From an uncultured Subdoligranulum sp. (GTDB taxonomy: Bacteria > Bacillota > Clostridia > Christensenellales > CAG-314): 64,000 bases of DNA. The notes below the pieces were generated by a model that did no database searches, was not told the DNA's origin, and saw nothing but the letters and a program-made list of their open reading frames with translations. The translations under genes and the position numbers were made by a program. The stretch is taken from contig CABUZX010000006.1 of NCBI GenBank assembly GCA_902496185.1, forward strand, positions 6,884-70,883. Direction: 5' to 3'. This document shows, one piece after another, positions 15,939-24,754 of this stretch. The first letter of the stretch is position 1. Every line of letters starts with the position of its first letter.

Positions 15939-16738
15939 TTGATTAACCTTGCGCTGATTTCTCCGCTATCCAAGCTTTGGATAATACCGTCGGGAGTTTT
16001 TACCAATAGTTTGTAATCTTTATTTAGTCCCACCACAATTCCGACGTCGGTTTTTTTGCCGTTTTTTAGTATATCAACCATGCATCCAACAAAAGCGAGG
16101 CGTTTAGAGTACTCTTCAAAAAGTTTTGGCGAAGTCAAATCCTGCAAAAAAGCGTAAAAGTTTTTGAGTATACAAGCAAGAAATTTGTTTTTGCCCAAAC
16201 TATTTGTTAAGGCAATTTCTCCCGCAATATCCTTTATTGTTTCATCAAAACCGCCTATCGGTTTGTACAAATTGATACCTACTCCCACTACCGCGTAATT
16301 TAACGAGAGAGTTTTTGCGTCAATTGAGCCTTCTGTCAAAATTCCGCACACTTTTTTGCCATCAACCAACAAATCGTTTACCCATTTTATTTCGCAAGTT
16401 CTGGAAGTAAATTTTTCTATTGCAAAAGCAACTGCTACCGCCATAGCAACCGTAAGGTTTGTTGTGATTTGTATGGGGAGCACAGGACGAAGCAACAAGC
16501 TAAAATAAATTCCGCTGTCTTTCGGTGAAAAAAACTTGCGGTTGTACCTACCAATACCGTCGGTCTGACTATGCGCCACCATTAAATAATCTGAAATATT
16601 TTCTTCTTCGGCAATGACTTTAAGTATTTTGTTGGTAGAAGTCACCACTTGTTTTACTTCTACTTTTTTTATCGGCAAGTCGCAAAGCAATTGCTCCAAC
16701 TCTGTTTTTTGTAAATCTTTTTTTATGTTTTTATCCAT
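15935..16738 (-). CDS. birA: Biotin-[acetyl-CoA-carboxylase] ligase, monofunctional
   Basis: This 267-residue biotin protein ligase activates biotin with ATP and transfers it to carrier-protein lysine. Visible motifs are STNKILK, the adenylate-binding loop in QTDGIGRYNRKFFSP (a diverged GRGRxGR loop) and the strongly conserved IKWVNDLLVDGKKVCGIL, then a C-terminal SH3-like domain. There is no N-terminal winged helix, so it should not act as a DNA-binding repressor (class I ligase). The start at 16738 has only a weak ribosome site. A promoter ends 7 bases before the ATG, which predicts a leaderless message. Confidence 0.9.
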   Translation of the reverse strand: MDKNIKKDLQKTELEQLLCDLPIKKVEVKQVVTSTNKILKVIAEEENISDYLMVAHSQTDGIGRYNRKFFSPKDSGIYFSLLLRPVLPIQITTNLTVAMAVAVAFAIEKFTSRTCEIKWVNDLLVDGKKVCGILTEGSIDAKTLSLNYAVVGVGINLYKPIGGFDETIKDIAGEIALTNSLGKNKFLACILKNFYAFLQDLTSPKLFEEYSKRLAFVGCMVDILKNGKKTDVGIVVGLNKDYKLLVKTPDGIIQSLDSGEISARLIK

Positions 16739-16744
16739 ATTTTC

Positions 16745-16773
16745 ACTTTAACAAAAGGTAAAACTGTTGTCAA
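16745..16773 (-). promoter_or_regulatory. Promoter of birA-bioY, predicted leaderless
   Basis: Perfect TTGACA (16768-16773), a 17-base spacer and TAAAGT (16745-16750). The A of the birA ATG (16738) is 7 bases past the -10, where transcription would start. The -10 is only a partial match. Confidence 0.55.
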
Positions 16774-16804
16774 CCAAAAAGATAAACAAGGTTGACAATA
16801 GTAT

Positions 16805-16832
16805 AAAAGCAGGCTCGCTGTTGCAAGCCTGC
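16805..16832 (-). terminator. Terminator of greA-lysS-thioesterase operon
   Basis: A 10-base stem (GCAGGCTTGC on the minus strand, one mismatch) with an AACA loop is followed by TTTT, 7 bases past the thioesterase stop. Confidence 0.85.
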
Positions 16833-16838
16833 CAAAAA

Positions 16839-17228
16839 TTATTGATTGAGTTTTGCAAGCGTTTTTTCCATAAACTTGTCGTTTTGAATAATAAAACGCT
16901 CGTGAGTACCCTCTCCTATAAGCCCCTTTTCGTCATATGCTTTTACTTCAAAAACAAGGCGCCTTCTGTCGATTTCTATCAGTTTGGCTTCGCAAGTGAC
17001 TTTCATACCTATTGGAGTAGCGGCAAGGTGTTTTATCGAAACCATAGTGCCGACAGTCCCGCAACCTTCGTCAAGATGCTCCTGAACGCAATGGCGCGAC
17101 GTGCCTTCCATAAATGCAATCATATAAGGCGTACCGTAAACGGGCAAAGCTCCGCTACCCAAGTTGCTTGCAGTCAATTCCTTAGTGACGGTAAGCGTCT
17201 GCGAAAAAGTAAGACCTACTTTTAACAT
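16839..17228 (-). CDS. FlK-like hotdog thioesterase
   Basis: This 129-residue hotdog-fold protein is related to the fluoroacetyl-CoA thioesterase FlK. The catalytic layout is kept: the Thr in VYGTPYMIAFME, the Glu 8 residues later, and the His (VSIKHLAATPIG) 26 residues after the Glu, the same spacing as the T42/E50/H76 triad recalled for FlK. The natural substrate in non-fluorinating bacteria is unknown, probably a small acyl-CoA. It is the last gene of the greA-lysS unit (11 bases after lysS). A good AAGGAGA ribosome site precedes the ATG. Confidence 0.8.
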   Translation of the reverse strand: MLKVGLTFSQTLTVTKELTASNLGSGALPVYGTPYMIAFMEGTSRHCVQEHLDEGCGTVGTMVSIKHLAATPIGMKVTCEAKLIEIDRRRLVFEVKAYDEKGLIGEGTHERFIIQNDKFMEKTLAKLNQ

Positions 17229-17239
17229 AATATTTCTCC

Positions 17240-18775
17240 TTATTTGCTTTTTGGTTTCATTGTAGGAAACAACAAAACGTCCCTTATTGAGTAACTGTTT
17301 GTAAACAACATAATCATACGATCAATACCGATACCAATACCGCCCGTAGGTGGCATACCGTATTCTAACGCCATAACAAAATCGTCGTCCATCATTTGCG
17401 CCTCGTCGTCACCACTGTTGCGTTGTTTGACTTGGTCGGCAAAACGATTGTATTGGTCTATAGGGTCGTTAAGTTCACTGAAAGCATTGCCCATTTCTCT
17501 TGCGTAAATAAAGAACTCAAATCTGTCGGCAATACGCGGATCACTTGCCTTACGTTTTGCAAGCGGACTTACTTCTACGGGATAGTCGTAAATAAAGGTC
17601 GGCTGAATAAGATGTTCTTCCACCTTTTGGTCAAAAATTTCGTACAAAACGTATCCCCAAGTTTGCTTTGCTTTTGGCATTTCAATACCCATTGATTTTG
17701 CCACCTGCAAAGCCTCTTCGTCCGTAGTAATTTTGTCAAAGTCAACGCCAACGTACTCTCTGACGGCTTCTATCATACTCAAACGCCTCCAATTGTTGAG
17801 GTCGATAACTACGTCGTTGTATTGAAGTTGGCGTGTGCCGAGCACCTTGTCAGCGCAATAACAAAACATATTTTGAGCAATTTCCATCATGTGTTCAAGA
17901 TTGGTGTACGCCTCGTAAAGCTCCATAGTGGTAAACTCAGGATTGTGTTTGATATCCATACCTTCGTTGCGGAACATTCTGCCGATTTCATAAACCTTTT
18001 CAAATCCGCCAACTATCAATCTTTTGAGATATAGCTCCGTAGCAATACGCAAATACATATCCATATTAAGAGTATTGTGATGCGTAATAAACGGACGGGC
18101 GCTTGCGCCACCTGCTATGGTGTTGAGAATAGGCGTTTCCACCTCCAAAAAGCCAAGATTGTCGAGATAATCTCTTATGGCGGTGATGATTTTGCTCCTA
18201 ATTACAAAGGTGCGTTTTACTTCAGGATTGGCAATCAAGTCAACGTAACGCTGACGATAACGCATATCGGTATCCTTAAATCCGTGGAATTTTTCCGGCA
18301 GTGGACGCAAAGATTTAGCAAGCAAGGTCAAAGAATTTACGCGTACAGAAACTTCGCCCGTGTGCGTAACAAACACAAAGCCCTTTACACCTATGATATC
18401 GCCGATATCCATATTTTTAAAATCCAAATAAGACTCTTCGCCTACTTCGTCCTTTTTGACGTAAATTTGAATTCGTCCTTCGCCGTCTAAAATATGACAA
18501 AAAGACGCTTTACCCATAATTCTGCGACTGACGATACGTCCTGCAATGGAAACTTCCTTTTCGGTAAGAGATTCGGCATTATTGAGTATTTCGGCAGAAG
18601 TATGCGTACGGTCAAAACGAGTAATTTCAAACGGATTTTTTCCGTTGGCAACGAGATTAGCAAGTTTGTCTCTCCTGACTTGCAAAATTTCCGCAAGGTC
18701 AACTTCTTGCTCTATTGGTTGCGCTTGATTGACGTCAGGATTTTTTTGATTGTTGTTTTGTTGATTGTCCTGCAT
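17240..18775 (-). CDS. lysS: Lysyl-tRNA synthetase, class II
   Basis: This protein of about 511 residues charges tRNA-Lys. It has an N-terminal OB-fold anticodon-binding domain (residues about 60-170) and a class II catalytic domain with motif 2 (GRMFRNEGMDIKHNPEF) and motif 3 (GIGIGIDRMIMLF). The ATG at 18775 is chosen because AAGGA lies 8 bases upstream; the ATG at 18790 lies inside that ribosome site. It lies downstream of greA, as in many Firmicutes. Two tRNA-Lys genes are present at 38780-38937. Confidence 0.97.
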   Translation of the reverse strand: MQDNQQNNNQKNPDVNQAQPIEQEVDLAEILQVRRDKLANLVANGKNPFEITRFDRTHTSAEILNNAESLTEKEVSIAGRIVSRRIMGKASFCHILDGEGRIQIYVKKDEVGEESYLDFKNMDIGDIIGVKGFVFVTHTGEVSVRVNSLTLLAKSLRPLPEKFHGFKDTDMRYRQRYVDLIANPEVKRTFVIRSKIITAIRDYLDNLGFLEVETPILNTIAGGASARPFITHHNTLNMDMYLRIATELYLKRLIVGGFEKVYEIGRMFRNEGMDIKHNPEFTTMELYEAYTNLEHMMEIAQNMFCYCADKVLGTRQLQYNDVVIDLNNWRRLSMIEAVREYVGVDFDKITTDEEALQVAKSMGIEMPKAKQTWGYVLYEIFDQKVEEHLIQPTFIYDYPVEVSPLAKRKASDPRIADRFEFFIYAREMGNAFSELNDPIDQYNRFADQVKQRNSGDDEAQMMDDDFVMALEYGMPPTGGIGIGIDRMIMLFTNSYSIRDVLLFPTMKPKSK

Positions 18776-18803
18776 GATTTTTTCCTTCATTTTGTTTAGT
18801 CTT

Positions 18804-19277
18804 TTAATTGATTTCCATCAACTTATATTTTACGATATTGCCGTTTGGCAAAAATACGGTAAAAGAGTCTCCCTTTTTTTTGCCCATAACGGCAGAACCT
18901 ATCGGGGATTCGTTACTAATCCTTATAGGATTAGCAAAAGGATCGGCTTCCGTCGTACCTACTATTTGATAGGTTTTTTGTTTTTTGTTTGCGTCCGCAA
19001 TAACAATCGTACTACCAAGCTTTACTTCAAAGTGGCGGGCGCTATCGTCAATAATAATGGCGTTTTTTAGCTTTGACTCTATTTCCAATATTTCGCCTTC
19101 AAATTGAGATTGTTCTGCCTTTGCTGCGTCGTACTCGGCGTTTTCTGAAAGATCGCCAAAATCGCGAGCAACCTTGATTTTTTCGGTAATTTCCGCACGG
19201 CGTACAGTTTTGAGATACTTAAGTCTTTCTTCAAGTTCTTTTTTGCCTTCCGCAGTGAGATAAACTTCTTCTGCCAT
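18804..19277 (-). CDS. greA: Transcription elongation factor GreA
   Basis: This 157-residue factor stimulates transcript cleavage in backtracked RNA polymerase. It has the N-terminal coiled coil (about residues 8-75, with DFGDLSENAEYDAAK at the tip region) and the C-terminal FKBP-like domain ending SPIGSAVMGKKKGD. Length is typical. It is first in an operon with lysS and the thioesterase, behind the promoter at 19345-19373. Confidence 0.97.
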   Translation of the reverse strand: MAEEVYLTAEGKKELEERLKYLKTVRRAEITEKIKVARDFGDLSENAEYDAAKAEQSQFEGEILEIESKLKNAIIIDDSARHFEVKLGSTIVIADANKKQKTYQIVGTTEADPFANPIRISNESPIGSAVMGKKKGDSFTVFLPNGNIVKYKLMEIN

Positions 19278-19344
19278 AATAAATCTCCTATTAAATGTTT
19301 TAAGTAATTCACTTGTTCATTATCAAGTGAAAATTTTATTAAAT

Positions 19345-19373
19345 ATTATACCACAAAGCAGTGTTTTCGTCAA
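19345..19373 (-). promoter_or_regulatory. Promoter of greA-lysS operon
   Basis: TTGACG (19368-19373), a 17-base spacer and perfect TATAAT (19345-19350) preceded by TGG (extended -10). The leader is about 60 bases; no riboswitch or T-box is evident in it. Confidence 0.8.
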
Positions 19374-19400
19374 GGATATTGTCGGTATTTATATTTTTAG

Positions 19401-20609
19401 CTATTTGCTTTTAAGTCGGTTTTTGGCGTTTTTTTTGGGATTTGAGTGGGAATTTAATAGACACATCAACCTATACAACAACGGTTTTTTCAATTTGACT
19501 GCGTTGTAAGGACAAAGCTTCTGACAGCAATAACAACGAATACAATCTTTGCGCCTTATATGTGCTTTTTTGGGAGTTGTTTTTCCCGTCATATCTATTG
19601 CTTTTTCGGGGCAATGAGCAAAACATTTGGCGCATCCCTTGCATTTTTTACGATTGATAACGGGACGTTTAGTAACCCAATTTTTTCGCAAGAAACGTTG
19701 CAAAAAACCTTTTTTGGTAAAATCTCTATCCACTACGACGACGGTTTCAAAGTCTTTTACAAAATCTTTTTGCAATAAATCAAAGTCAATTTCCGTATCG
19801 CTTAAATTCTGAGGCAAAAGTCCCCTTTCCTGAGCTTTTTTAATAAGTGGCATTTCTTCTGGATTTGCAAATAGACTGACTCCCGCTACGTCCACCAAAT
19901 AAGGATTTTTGCCTGCCAAAATTTTGCCGACGAATTTAGGCTTGCCGTTGGTCGGTCCTTCGCCCTCCATACACATAACGGCGTCCACAAAGTGCAAAAC
20001 TATTTTTTGACTTGCAAATTGCTCTATATCAATAAGACAATCGCAAAAAACGTTCAAAGTCGGATAAAGACTGTGCGTTTGCGCTTTAACCAAACCGGGT
20101 ATCAAGCCGTAAAGATTTTTTACCGCCCCCGTATACCCCGTAAAGCTATGAGTTTTGAGTTTGCCTATATTGATAACTACGTCTGCGTTGTTAAAAACGT
20201 CGATAATATCAAGAGTGTGTACAACCTTTCCGTTAATTTGCTTTGAACTACTTTCAAAGTTGTCTATCAACTGCGCTCCGCTGTTTAAACACGCCTGAGT
20301 CATTCCGCAAGTTTTGAAAGTTGCGTTCATAACCGTTTTGTTGTAAGCAGAACCGCTACTATCTCCCACAAAAACTTTTGCGCCCGTTTGAGCAATAAGT
20401 ATTTTGGAAACTGCCTCAACAATGCTCGGATGAGTAGTCCCGCATTTTTCAGGAGACATTTCACGCACGAGATTAACTTTTAGCAAAACGTTTTTGTTTT
20501 GCCCCACTACGTTTTTTGCGCCACCGAGAGAATCAAACAGGTTTTTTACGGCCTCATCTATGCGAGCTTGGTCATAATCAGCAACCGAAGTAAAAAAAAC
20601 TTTTTCCAT
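19401..20609 (-). CDS. DUF362 ferredoxin-domain protein
   Basis: This 402-residue protein has an N-terminal DUF362 domain (about residues 1-300; motifs NVLLKVNLVREMSPEKCGTTHP and NIGKLKTHSFTGYTGAVKNLYG) and a C-terminal ferredoxin domain with two [4Fe-4S] motifs (CKGCAKCFAHCPEKAI and CIRCYCCQKLCPYNAV). Such proteins are common in anaerobes and have no proven function. The C-terminal tail is basic. The ATG at 20609 has no ribosome site; a TAGAAT -10 ends exactly 7 bases before it, predicting a leaderless transcript. It is divergent from the small gene at 20699. Confidence 0.88.
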   Translation of the reverse strand: MEKVFFTSVADYDQARIDEAVKNLFDSLGGAKNVVGQNKNVLLKVNLVREMSPEKCGTTHPSIVEAVSKILIAQTGAKVFVGDSSGSAYNKTVMNATFKTCGMTQACLNSGAQLIDNFESSSKQINGKVVHTLDIIDVFNNADVVINIGKLKTHSFTGYTGAVKNLYGLIPGLVKAQTHSLYPTLNVFCDCLIDIEQFASQKIVLHFVDAVMCMEGEGPTNGKPKFVGKILAGKNPYLVDVAGVSLFANPEEMPLIKKAQERGLLPQNLSDTEIDFDLLQKDFVKDFETVVVVDRDFTKKGFLQRFLRKNWVTKRPVINRKKCKGCAKCFAHCPEKAIDMTGKTTPKKAHIRRKDCIRCYCCQKLCPYNAVKLKKPLLYRLMCLLNSHSNPKKNAKNRLKSK

Positions 20610-20615
20610 TTGTTT

Positions 20616-20644
20616 ATTCTAACAATTTTTTTTAAAAAAAGCAA
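20616..20644 (-). promoter_or_regulatory. Promoter of DUF362 gene, predicted leaderless
   Basis: TTGCTT (20639-20644), a 17-base spacer and TAGAAT (20616-20621). The A of the start codon (20609) is at the expected transcription start. Confidence 0.55.
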
Positions 20645-20664
20645 ATCTTTTGTCTTGCGTTTAC

Positions 20665-20692
20665 TTGTATTTTTTTGTAATTAAGCTATAAT
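20665..20692 (+). promoter_or_regulatory. Promoter of small hypothetical gene, predicted leaderless
   Basis: TTGTAT (20665-20670), a 16-base spacer and perfect TATAAT (20687-20692). The ATG begins at 20699, 7 bases past the -10. It lies back to back with the DUF362 promoter in an 89-base gap. Confidence 0.55.
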
Positions 20693-20698
20693 AATACT

Positions 20699-20956
20699 AT
20701 GAAATTATGGATTCGCTGTTTTAAAAAGGATAAACTGATTTTAAACGAACTTTTAACAAACTCACAGTCTCTCACCTGCTACAACCTCGGCGTGGCGCTG
20801 ACGGAATTGTGTGACAAATTTGATTTACCAAGTCCTATCGTGACGGAAACAAACGTCAACAATCTAAATACTTTTAATCATACCAAATTTAAACAAAGTG
20901 ACTTTTTGGAAAAAATAGATTTTGATTTTTTGGAAATCGGTAATATTCCAAAATAA
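20699..20956 (+). CDS. Hypothetical 85-residue protein
   Basis: Small soluble protein with a basic N-terminus (MKLWIRCFKKDKLILNEL) and an acidic C-terminus (KIDFDFLEIGN). I do not recognise the family. Support for it being real is an exact promoter, a single ATG, no competing longer frame, and its own strong terminator 10 bases after the stop. There is no Shine-Dalgarno; the message would be leaderless. It has Cys 7, 27 and 38 but no metal-binding pattern. It lies alone between two minus-strand units. Confidence 0.6.
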   Translation: MKLWIRCFKKDKLILNELLTNSQSLTCYNLGVALTELCDKFDLPSPIVTETNVNNLNTFNHTKFKQSDFLEKIDFDFLEIGNIPK

Positions 20957-20965
20957 TTTTAACGT

Positions 20966-20996
20966 AAAAATACTCCGAATTTTACGGAGTATTTTT
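20966..20996. terminator. Bidirectional terminator
   Basis: A perfect 12-base stem (AAAAATACTCCG) with a 7-base loop is flanked by A/T runs on both sides. It ends the small plus-strand gene and the purine operon, whose last stop is at 21017. Confidence 0.9.
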
Positions 20997-21016
20997 TATT
21001 GCTTTTTTATTAAGTA

Positions 21017-24000
21017 TTAGTTTTTAAAATATTCTACAGCGGAACGGAATATTTGCATATCGTAGTTCGCGTAAACGTTTTTATATAACCCGTAGCCTAT
21101 TCTCTCGGAGTGCCCCATCTTGCCGAATACTCTGCCGTCGGGAGAAGTTATACCCTCTATCGCGCAAACCGAGTTATTGGGGTTAAAACGCACGTCTGCC
21201 GTAGGTTTGCCTGATAAATCAACGTATTGGGTTGCAATTTGCCCGTTTTGAGCAAGTTGCAAAACGGTTTTTTCGTCGGCAAAAAATCTACCTTCACCGT
21301 GTGACACAGGCACGGTAAATATTTGACCTACTTTAGTGTTTTTGAGCCAAGGCGATTTGTTTGAGGCTACTCTCGTGCGTACCAACATTGATTGGTGACG
21401 CGCAATGGTATTGTAAGTAAGCGTTGGACAATCTTCCGTCACGTCTATTATTTTGCCGTACGGAACTAATCCAAGCTTTATTAGCGCCTGAAAACCATTG
21501 CAAATACCGCACATAAGTCCGTCTCTTTTTTCCAGCAAAGCAGTAACTTCCTGCTTAATTTCGGGATTACGGAAAAACGCAGTAATAAACTTGCCCGATC
21601 CGTCAGGTTCGTCACCACCGGAAAAACCACCCGGAATAAACACTATTTGCGAAGTTTTTAAACTTTTTACAAATTTTTCCACCGAATACGAAATATCGTC
21701 GGCAGAAAGATTTTTGACGATAAATATTTCCGTATCTGCGCCTGCGTCTGCCATAGCTTTTGCCGAGTCGTATTCGCAGTTAGTACCGGGAAACACGGGT
21801 ATCAATACTTTTGGTTTTGCAACTTTAACTAACGGAGTGCAACGTTCCTTTGCATTAAAGTCAAAGACAGGTATATCCTTTTGAGTTTGAATTATATTAC
21901 AAGGATAAATTGGTTCCAACTTGGTTTCGTAAACCGTTGCAACGTCCTTTGCTAAAACCGTTTCATTACGGTAAGTAAACTTGCCGTCATCCGTTACAAT
22001 GCCTATCGTTGTAAAATCATTGCAAACACAATCACAAGTAACTTCTAAAAGCATAGCGCCGTAATTATATCCAAAAATATCTTCCGTCGAAAGAGTATCG
22101 TCAAAAGCAAAACTCAAACCGTTGCCGAAGGACATTTTCATTACAGCCTCGGCAATACCGCCGTAAGTTGGAGTATAAGCCGATACTGCCTTACCACTCC
22201 TCAACAACTCCGTAGTTTTGTTATACACTTTTAACAAAGATTCAGCTGTAGGCAATCCGTTGGAGTCAAATTCAGGACGGAGCAAAACGACTTTATTACC
22301 ACTTTGCTTAAATTGATTGGCAACGATATTGTCTACGTTGTCCGTCGTAACGGCAAAGGAAACCAAGGTTGGCGGAACGTGCAAGTCCTCAAAACTGCCC
22401 GACATTGAATCCTTGCCACCTATTGCGGGAACTTTTAAACCAATTTGAGCCTTTAAAGCACCCAACAACGCCGAGAAAGGTTTGCCCCAACGACAGCTGT
22501 CTTTACCGAGTTTTTCAAAATACTCTTGAAAAGTCAAATATACGTCCTTAAAATCCGCGCCCGTTGCAATAAGCTTTGAAACAGATTCCACAACAGCAAG
22601 GTACGCTCCGTGGTATGGCGATTTTTCCGCAATAAAAGGATTGTAGCCCCAAGCCATTAAAGACACCGTATCGGTATGCCCCTTTTCTACGGCAACTTTG
22701 TGTACCATTGCCTGAATAGGCGTAGCCTGATATTTTCCACCAAATGGCATAAGCACCGTGTTTGCGCCTATGGTCGAGTCAAAACGCTCAACAAGTCCTT
22801 TTTTGGAACAAACGTTTAAGTCCCCCGCCGTCTTTAAAAGATTTTCGGCAAAACTGCCGTTTATTTGTTTGTTAAACTTTTGCGGAGCGCACGCGTGTAC
22901 GTTAATATGCTTTTCCGCTCCGTTTGAATTTAAAAATTCCCTAGAAATATCTACTATGTTTTTGCCATTCCAACGCATAGTAAGGCGTGGTTCTGACTTT
23001 ACGCGGGCAACTATTGTAGCTTCGAGATTTTCTTCGTGAACAAGTTGCAAAAATTTTTGAACGTCGGTGTCGGCAACCACTACCGCCATTCTTTCCTGCG
23101 ATTCGGAAATAGCAAGTTCAGTACCGTCAAGTCCTTCGTACTTTTTTGGAACAGCGTTTAGATCTATATCCAAACCGTCCGCCAATTCGCCGATTGCAAC
23201 GGATACTCCGCCCGCGCCAAAATCGTTGCAACGCTTGATAAGCGTAGACGCCTCTTTGTTGCGGAATAGTCTTTGAAGTTTGCGTTCTTCAGGAGCGTTA
23301 CCTTTTTGAACCTCCGCGCCACAAGTTTCTATTGATTTGACGTCGTGCGATTTTGACGACCCCGTAGCCCCTCCGCAACCGTCTCTACCTGTCTTTCCTC
23401 CGAGCAAAATAATTACGTCGCCGTCAACGGGCTTTTCTCTCTTGACGTTTTTTGCAGGAGTAGCGCCTATTACCGCGCCGATTTCCATATGTTTTGCAAC
23501 GTATCCGTCGTGATAAATTTCGTCAACCTGACCTGTTGCAAGACCTATCTGATTGCCGTAAGAAGAATATCCTGACGCCGCAGAAGTAACTATCTTGCGT
23601 TGAGGGAGTTTTCCTTTGAGCGTTTCTTCAACGGGTTTTAATGGGTCTGACGCGCCAGAAATGCGCATTGCGCCGTAAACGTAACTTCTGCCACTCAATG
23701 GGTCTCTTATCGCTCCGCCTACGCAAGTAGCGGCTCCGCCAAACGGCTCGATTTCCGTCGGGTGATTATGCGTTTCGTTTTTGAAAAGTAACAGCCAATC
23801 TTCTGTCTTTCCGTCGACGTTAACCTTCATTTTGACGGTACAAGCATTGATTTCTTCCGACTCGTCAAGGTTGGTAAGGTATCCGTTTTGTTTTAAATAT
23901 TTTGCGCCGATTGTGGCAATATCCATAAGATTGATCGGCTTTGTTCTGTTGAGGGATTTACGTATTTGTAAATATTCGTCAAAAGCCTTTTGCAAAAGTT

Positions 24001-24715
24001 GATCGTCAAATTTAACGGAATCTATCGTTGTCAAAAAAGTCGTATGACGGCAATGATCCGACCAATAAGTGTCGATAACCCTAATTTCCGTAACGGTTGG
24101 TTCTCTACCTTCTTGCTTAAAATACTGTTGGCAAAAACGGACGTCGTCTAAATCCATTGCAAGACCGTAATTTTTTACAAAGTCGAGCAAGCCCTTTTCG
24201 TCCAACGCCAAAAATCCGTCTATAGTTTGTATTTGCGTAGGCGCGGAATAATTTTCCGCAAGGGTATCGGGTTTTTCAAGAGACGCCAATCTTGATTCTA
24301 CGGGATTGACGACGTACTTATATATCTTGTCAAGTTGTTGATCCGTAAGGTTGCCGTAAAGCATATATACCTTTGCGGTTTTTACAATCGGCCTCTCTTT
24401 TTTGGAAATAATCTGTATACATTGCGAAGCGGAATCTGCTCTTTGGTCAAATTGACCGGGCAGATACTCAACCGCAAACACCTTTGCATCTTCTTTCGGA
24501 AGTTCATACGAAACAATATCCAACTGAGGTTCGGCAAAAACGGTATATTTGCAATAATCAAACAACTCTTGGTCAATTTTTTCCACGTCGTAACGATTAA
24601 AGACGCGGAGATTATCCAACGTATCTATACCCAAAAGGATTTTAAGATCCGACAACAAGGCTTTTGCTTCGTTTGCAACCTGAGCCTTTTTTTCAACAAA
24701 TATTCTGTATACCAT
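21017..24715 (-). CDS. purL: Phosphoribosylformylglycinamidine synthase, single chain
   Basis: This protein of about 1232 residues carries out step 4 of purine synthesis: FGAR, glutamine and ATP give FGAM. It joins the PurS-like N-terminus, two AIRS-type ATP-binding halves (with THNHPTEIEPFGGAATC as the clearest motif) and a C-terminal glutaminase with nucleophile Cys in GLMCGICNGFQ and the His/Glu of HGEGRF. Its size fits the clostridial single-chain clade. The Met of MVYRIFVEKK is taken as start because the upstream TTG is directly against the AAGGA site. It is the last gene of the purine operon. Confidence 0.96.
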   Translation of the reverse strand: MVYRIFVEKKAQVANEAKALLSDLKILLGIDTLDNLRVFNRYDVEKIDQELFDYCKYTVFAEPQLDIVSYELPKEDAKVFAVEYLPGQFDQRADSASQCIQIISKKERPIVKTAKVYMLYGNLTDQQLDKIYKYVVNPVESRLASLEKPDTLAENYSAPTQIQTIDGFLALDEKGLLDFVKNYGLAMDLDDVRFCQQYFKQEGREPTVTEIRVIDTYWSDHCRHTTFLTTIDSVKFDDQLLQKAFDEYLQIRKSLNRTKPINLMDIATIGAKYLKQNGYLTNLDESEEINACTVKMKVNVDGKTEDWLLLFKNETHNHPTEIEPFGGAATCVGGAIRDPLSGRSYVYGAMRISGASDPLKPVEETLKGKLPQRKIVTSAASGYSSYGNQIGLATGQVDEIYHDGYVAKHMEIGAVIGATPAKNVKREKPVDGDVIILLGGKTGRDGCGGATGSSKSHDVKSIETCGAEVQKGNAPEERKLQRLFRNKEASTLIKRCNDFGAGGVSVAIGELADGLDIDLNAVPKKYEGLDGTELAISESQERMAVVVADTDVQKFLQLVHEENLEATIVARVKSEPRLTMRWNGKNIVDISREFLNSNGAEKHINVHACAPQKFNKQINGSFAENLLKTAGDLNVCSKKGLVERFDSTIGANTVLMPFGGKYQATPIQAMVHKVAVEKGHTDTVSLMAWGYNPFIAEKSPYHGAYLAVVESVSKLIATGADFKDVYLTFQEYFEKLGKDSCRWGKPFSALLGALKAQIGLKVPAIGGKDSMSGSFEDLHVPPTLVSFAVTTDNVDNIVANQFKQSGNKVVLLRPEFDSNGLPTAESLLKVYNKTTELLRSGKAVSAYTPTYGGIAEAVMKMSFGNGLSFAFDDTLSTEDIFGYNYGAMLLEVTCDCVCNDFTTIGIVTDDGKFTYRNETVLAKDVATVYETKLEPIYPCNIIQTQKDIPVFDFNAKERCTPLVKVAKPKVLIPVFPGTNCEYDSAKAMADAGADTEIFIVKNLSADDISYSVEKFVKSLKTSQIVFIPGGFSGGDEPDGSGKFITAFFRNPEIKQEVTALLEKRDGLMCGICNGFQALIKLGLVPYGKIIDVTEDCPTLTYNTIARHQSMLVRTRVASNKSPWLKNTKVGQIFTVPVSHGEGRFFADEKTVLQLAQNGQIATQYVDLSGKPTADVRFNPNNSVCAIEGITSPDGRVFGKMGHSERIGYGLYKNVYANYDMQIFRSAVEYFKN

Positions 24716-24754
24716 AAAAACTGTCAATCCTTGATTTTACTTTTGTTTTTGATT

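Noticed and set aside
19278..19344. A T-box or lysine riboswitch in the greA-lysS leader
   Set aside because: The leader is only about 60 bases and lacks the T-box sequence or lysine aptamer features.
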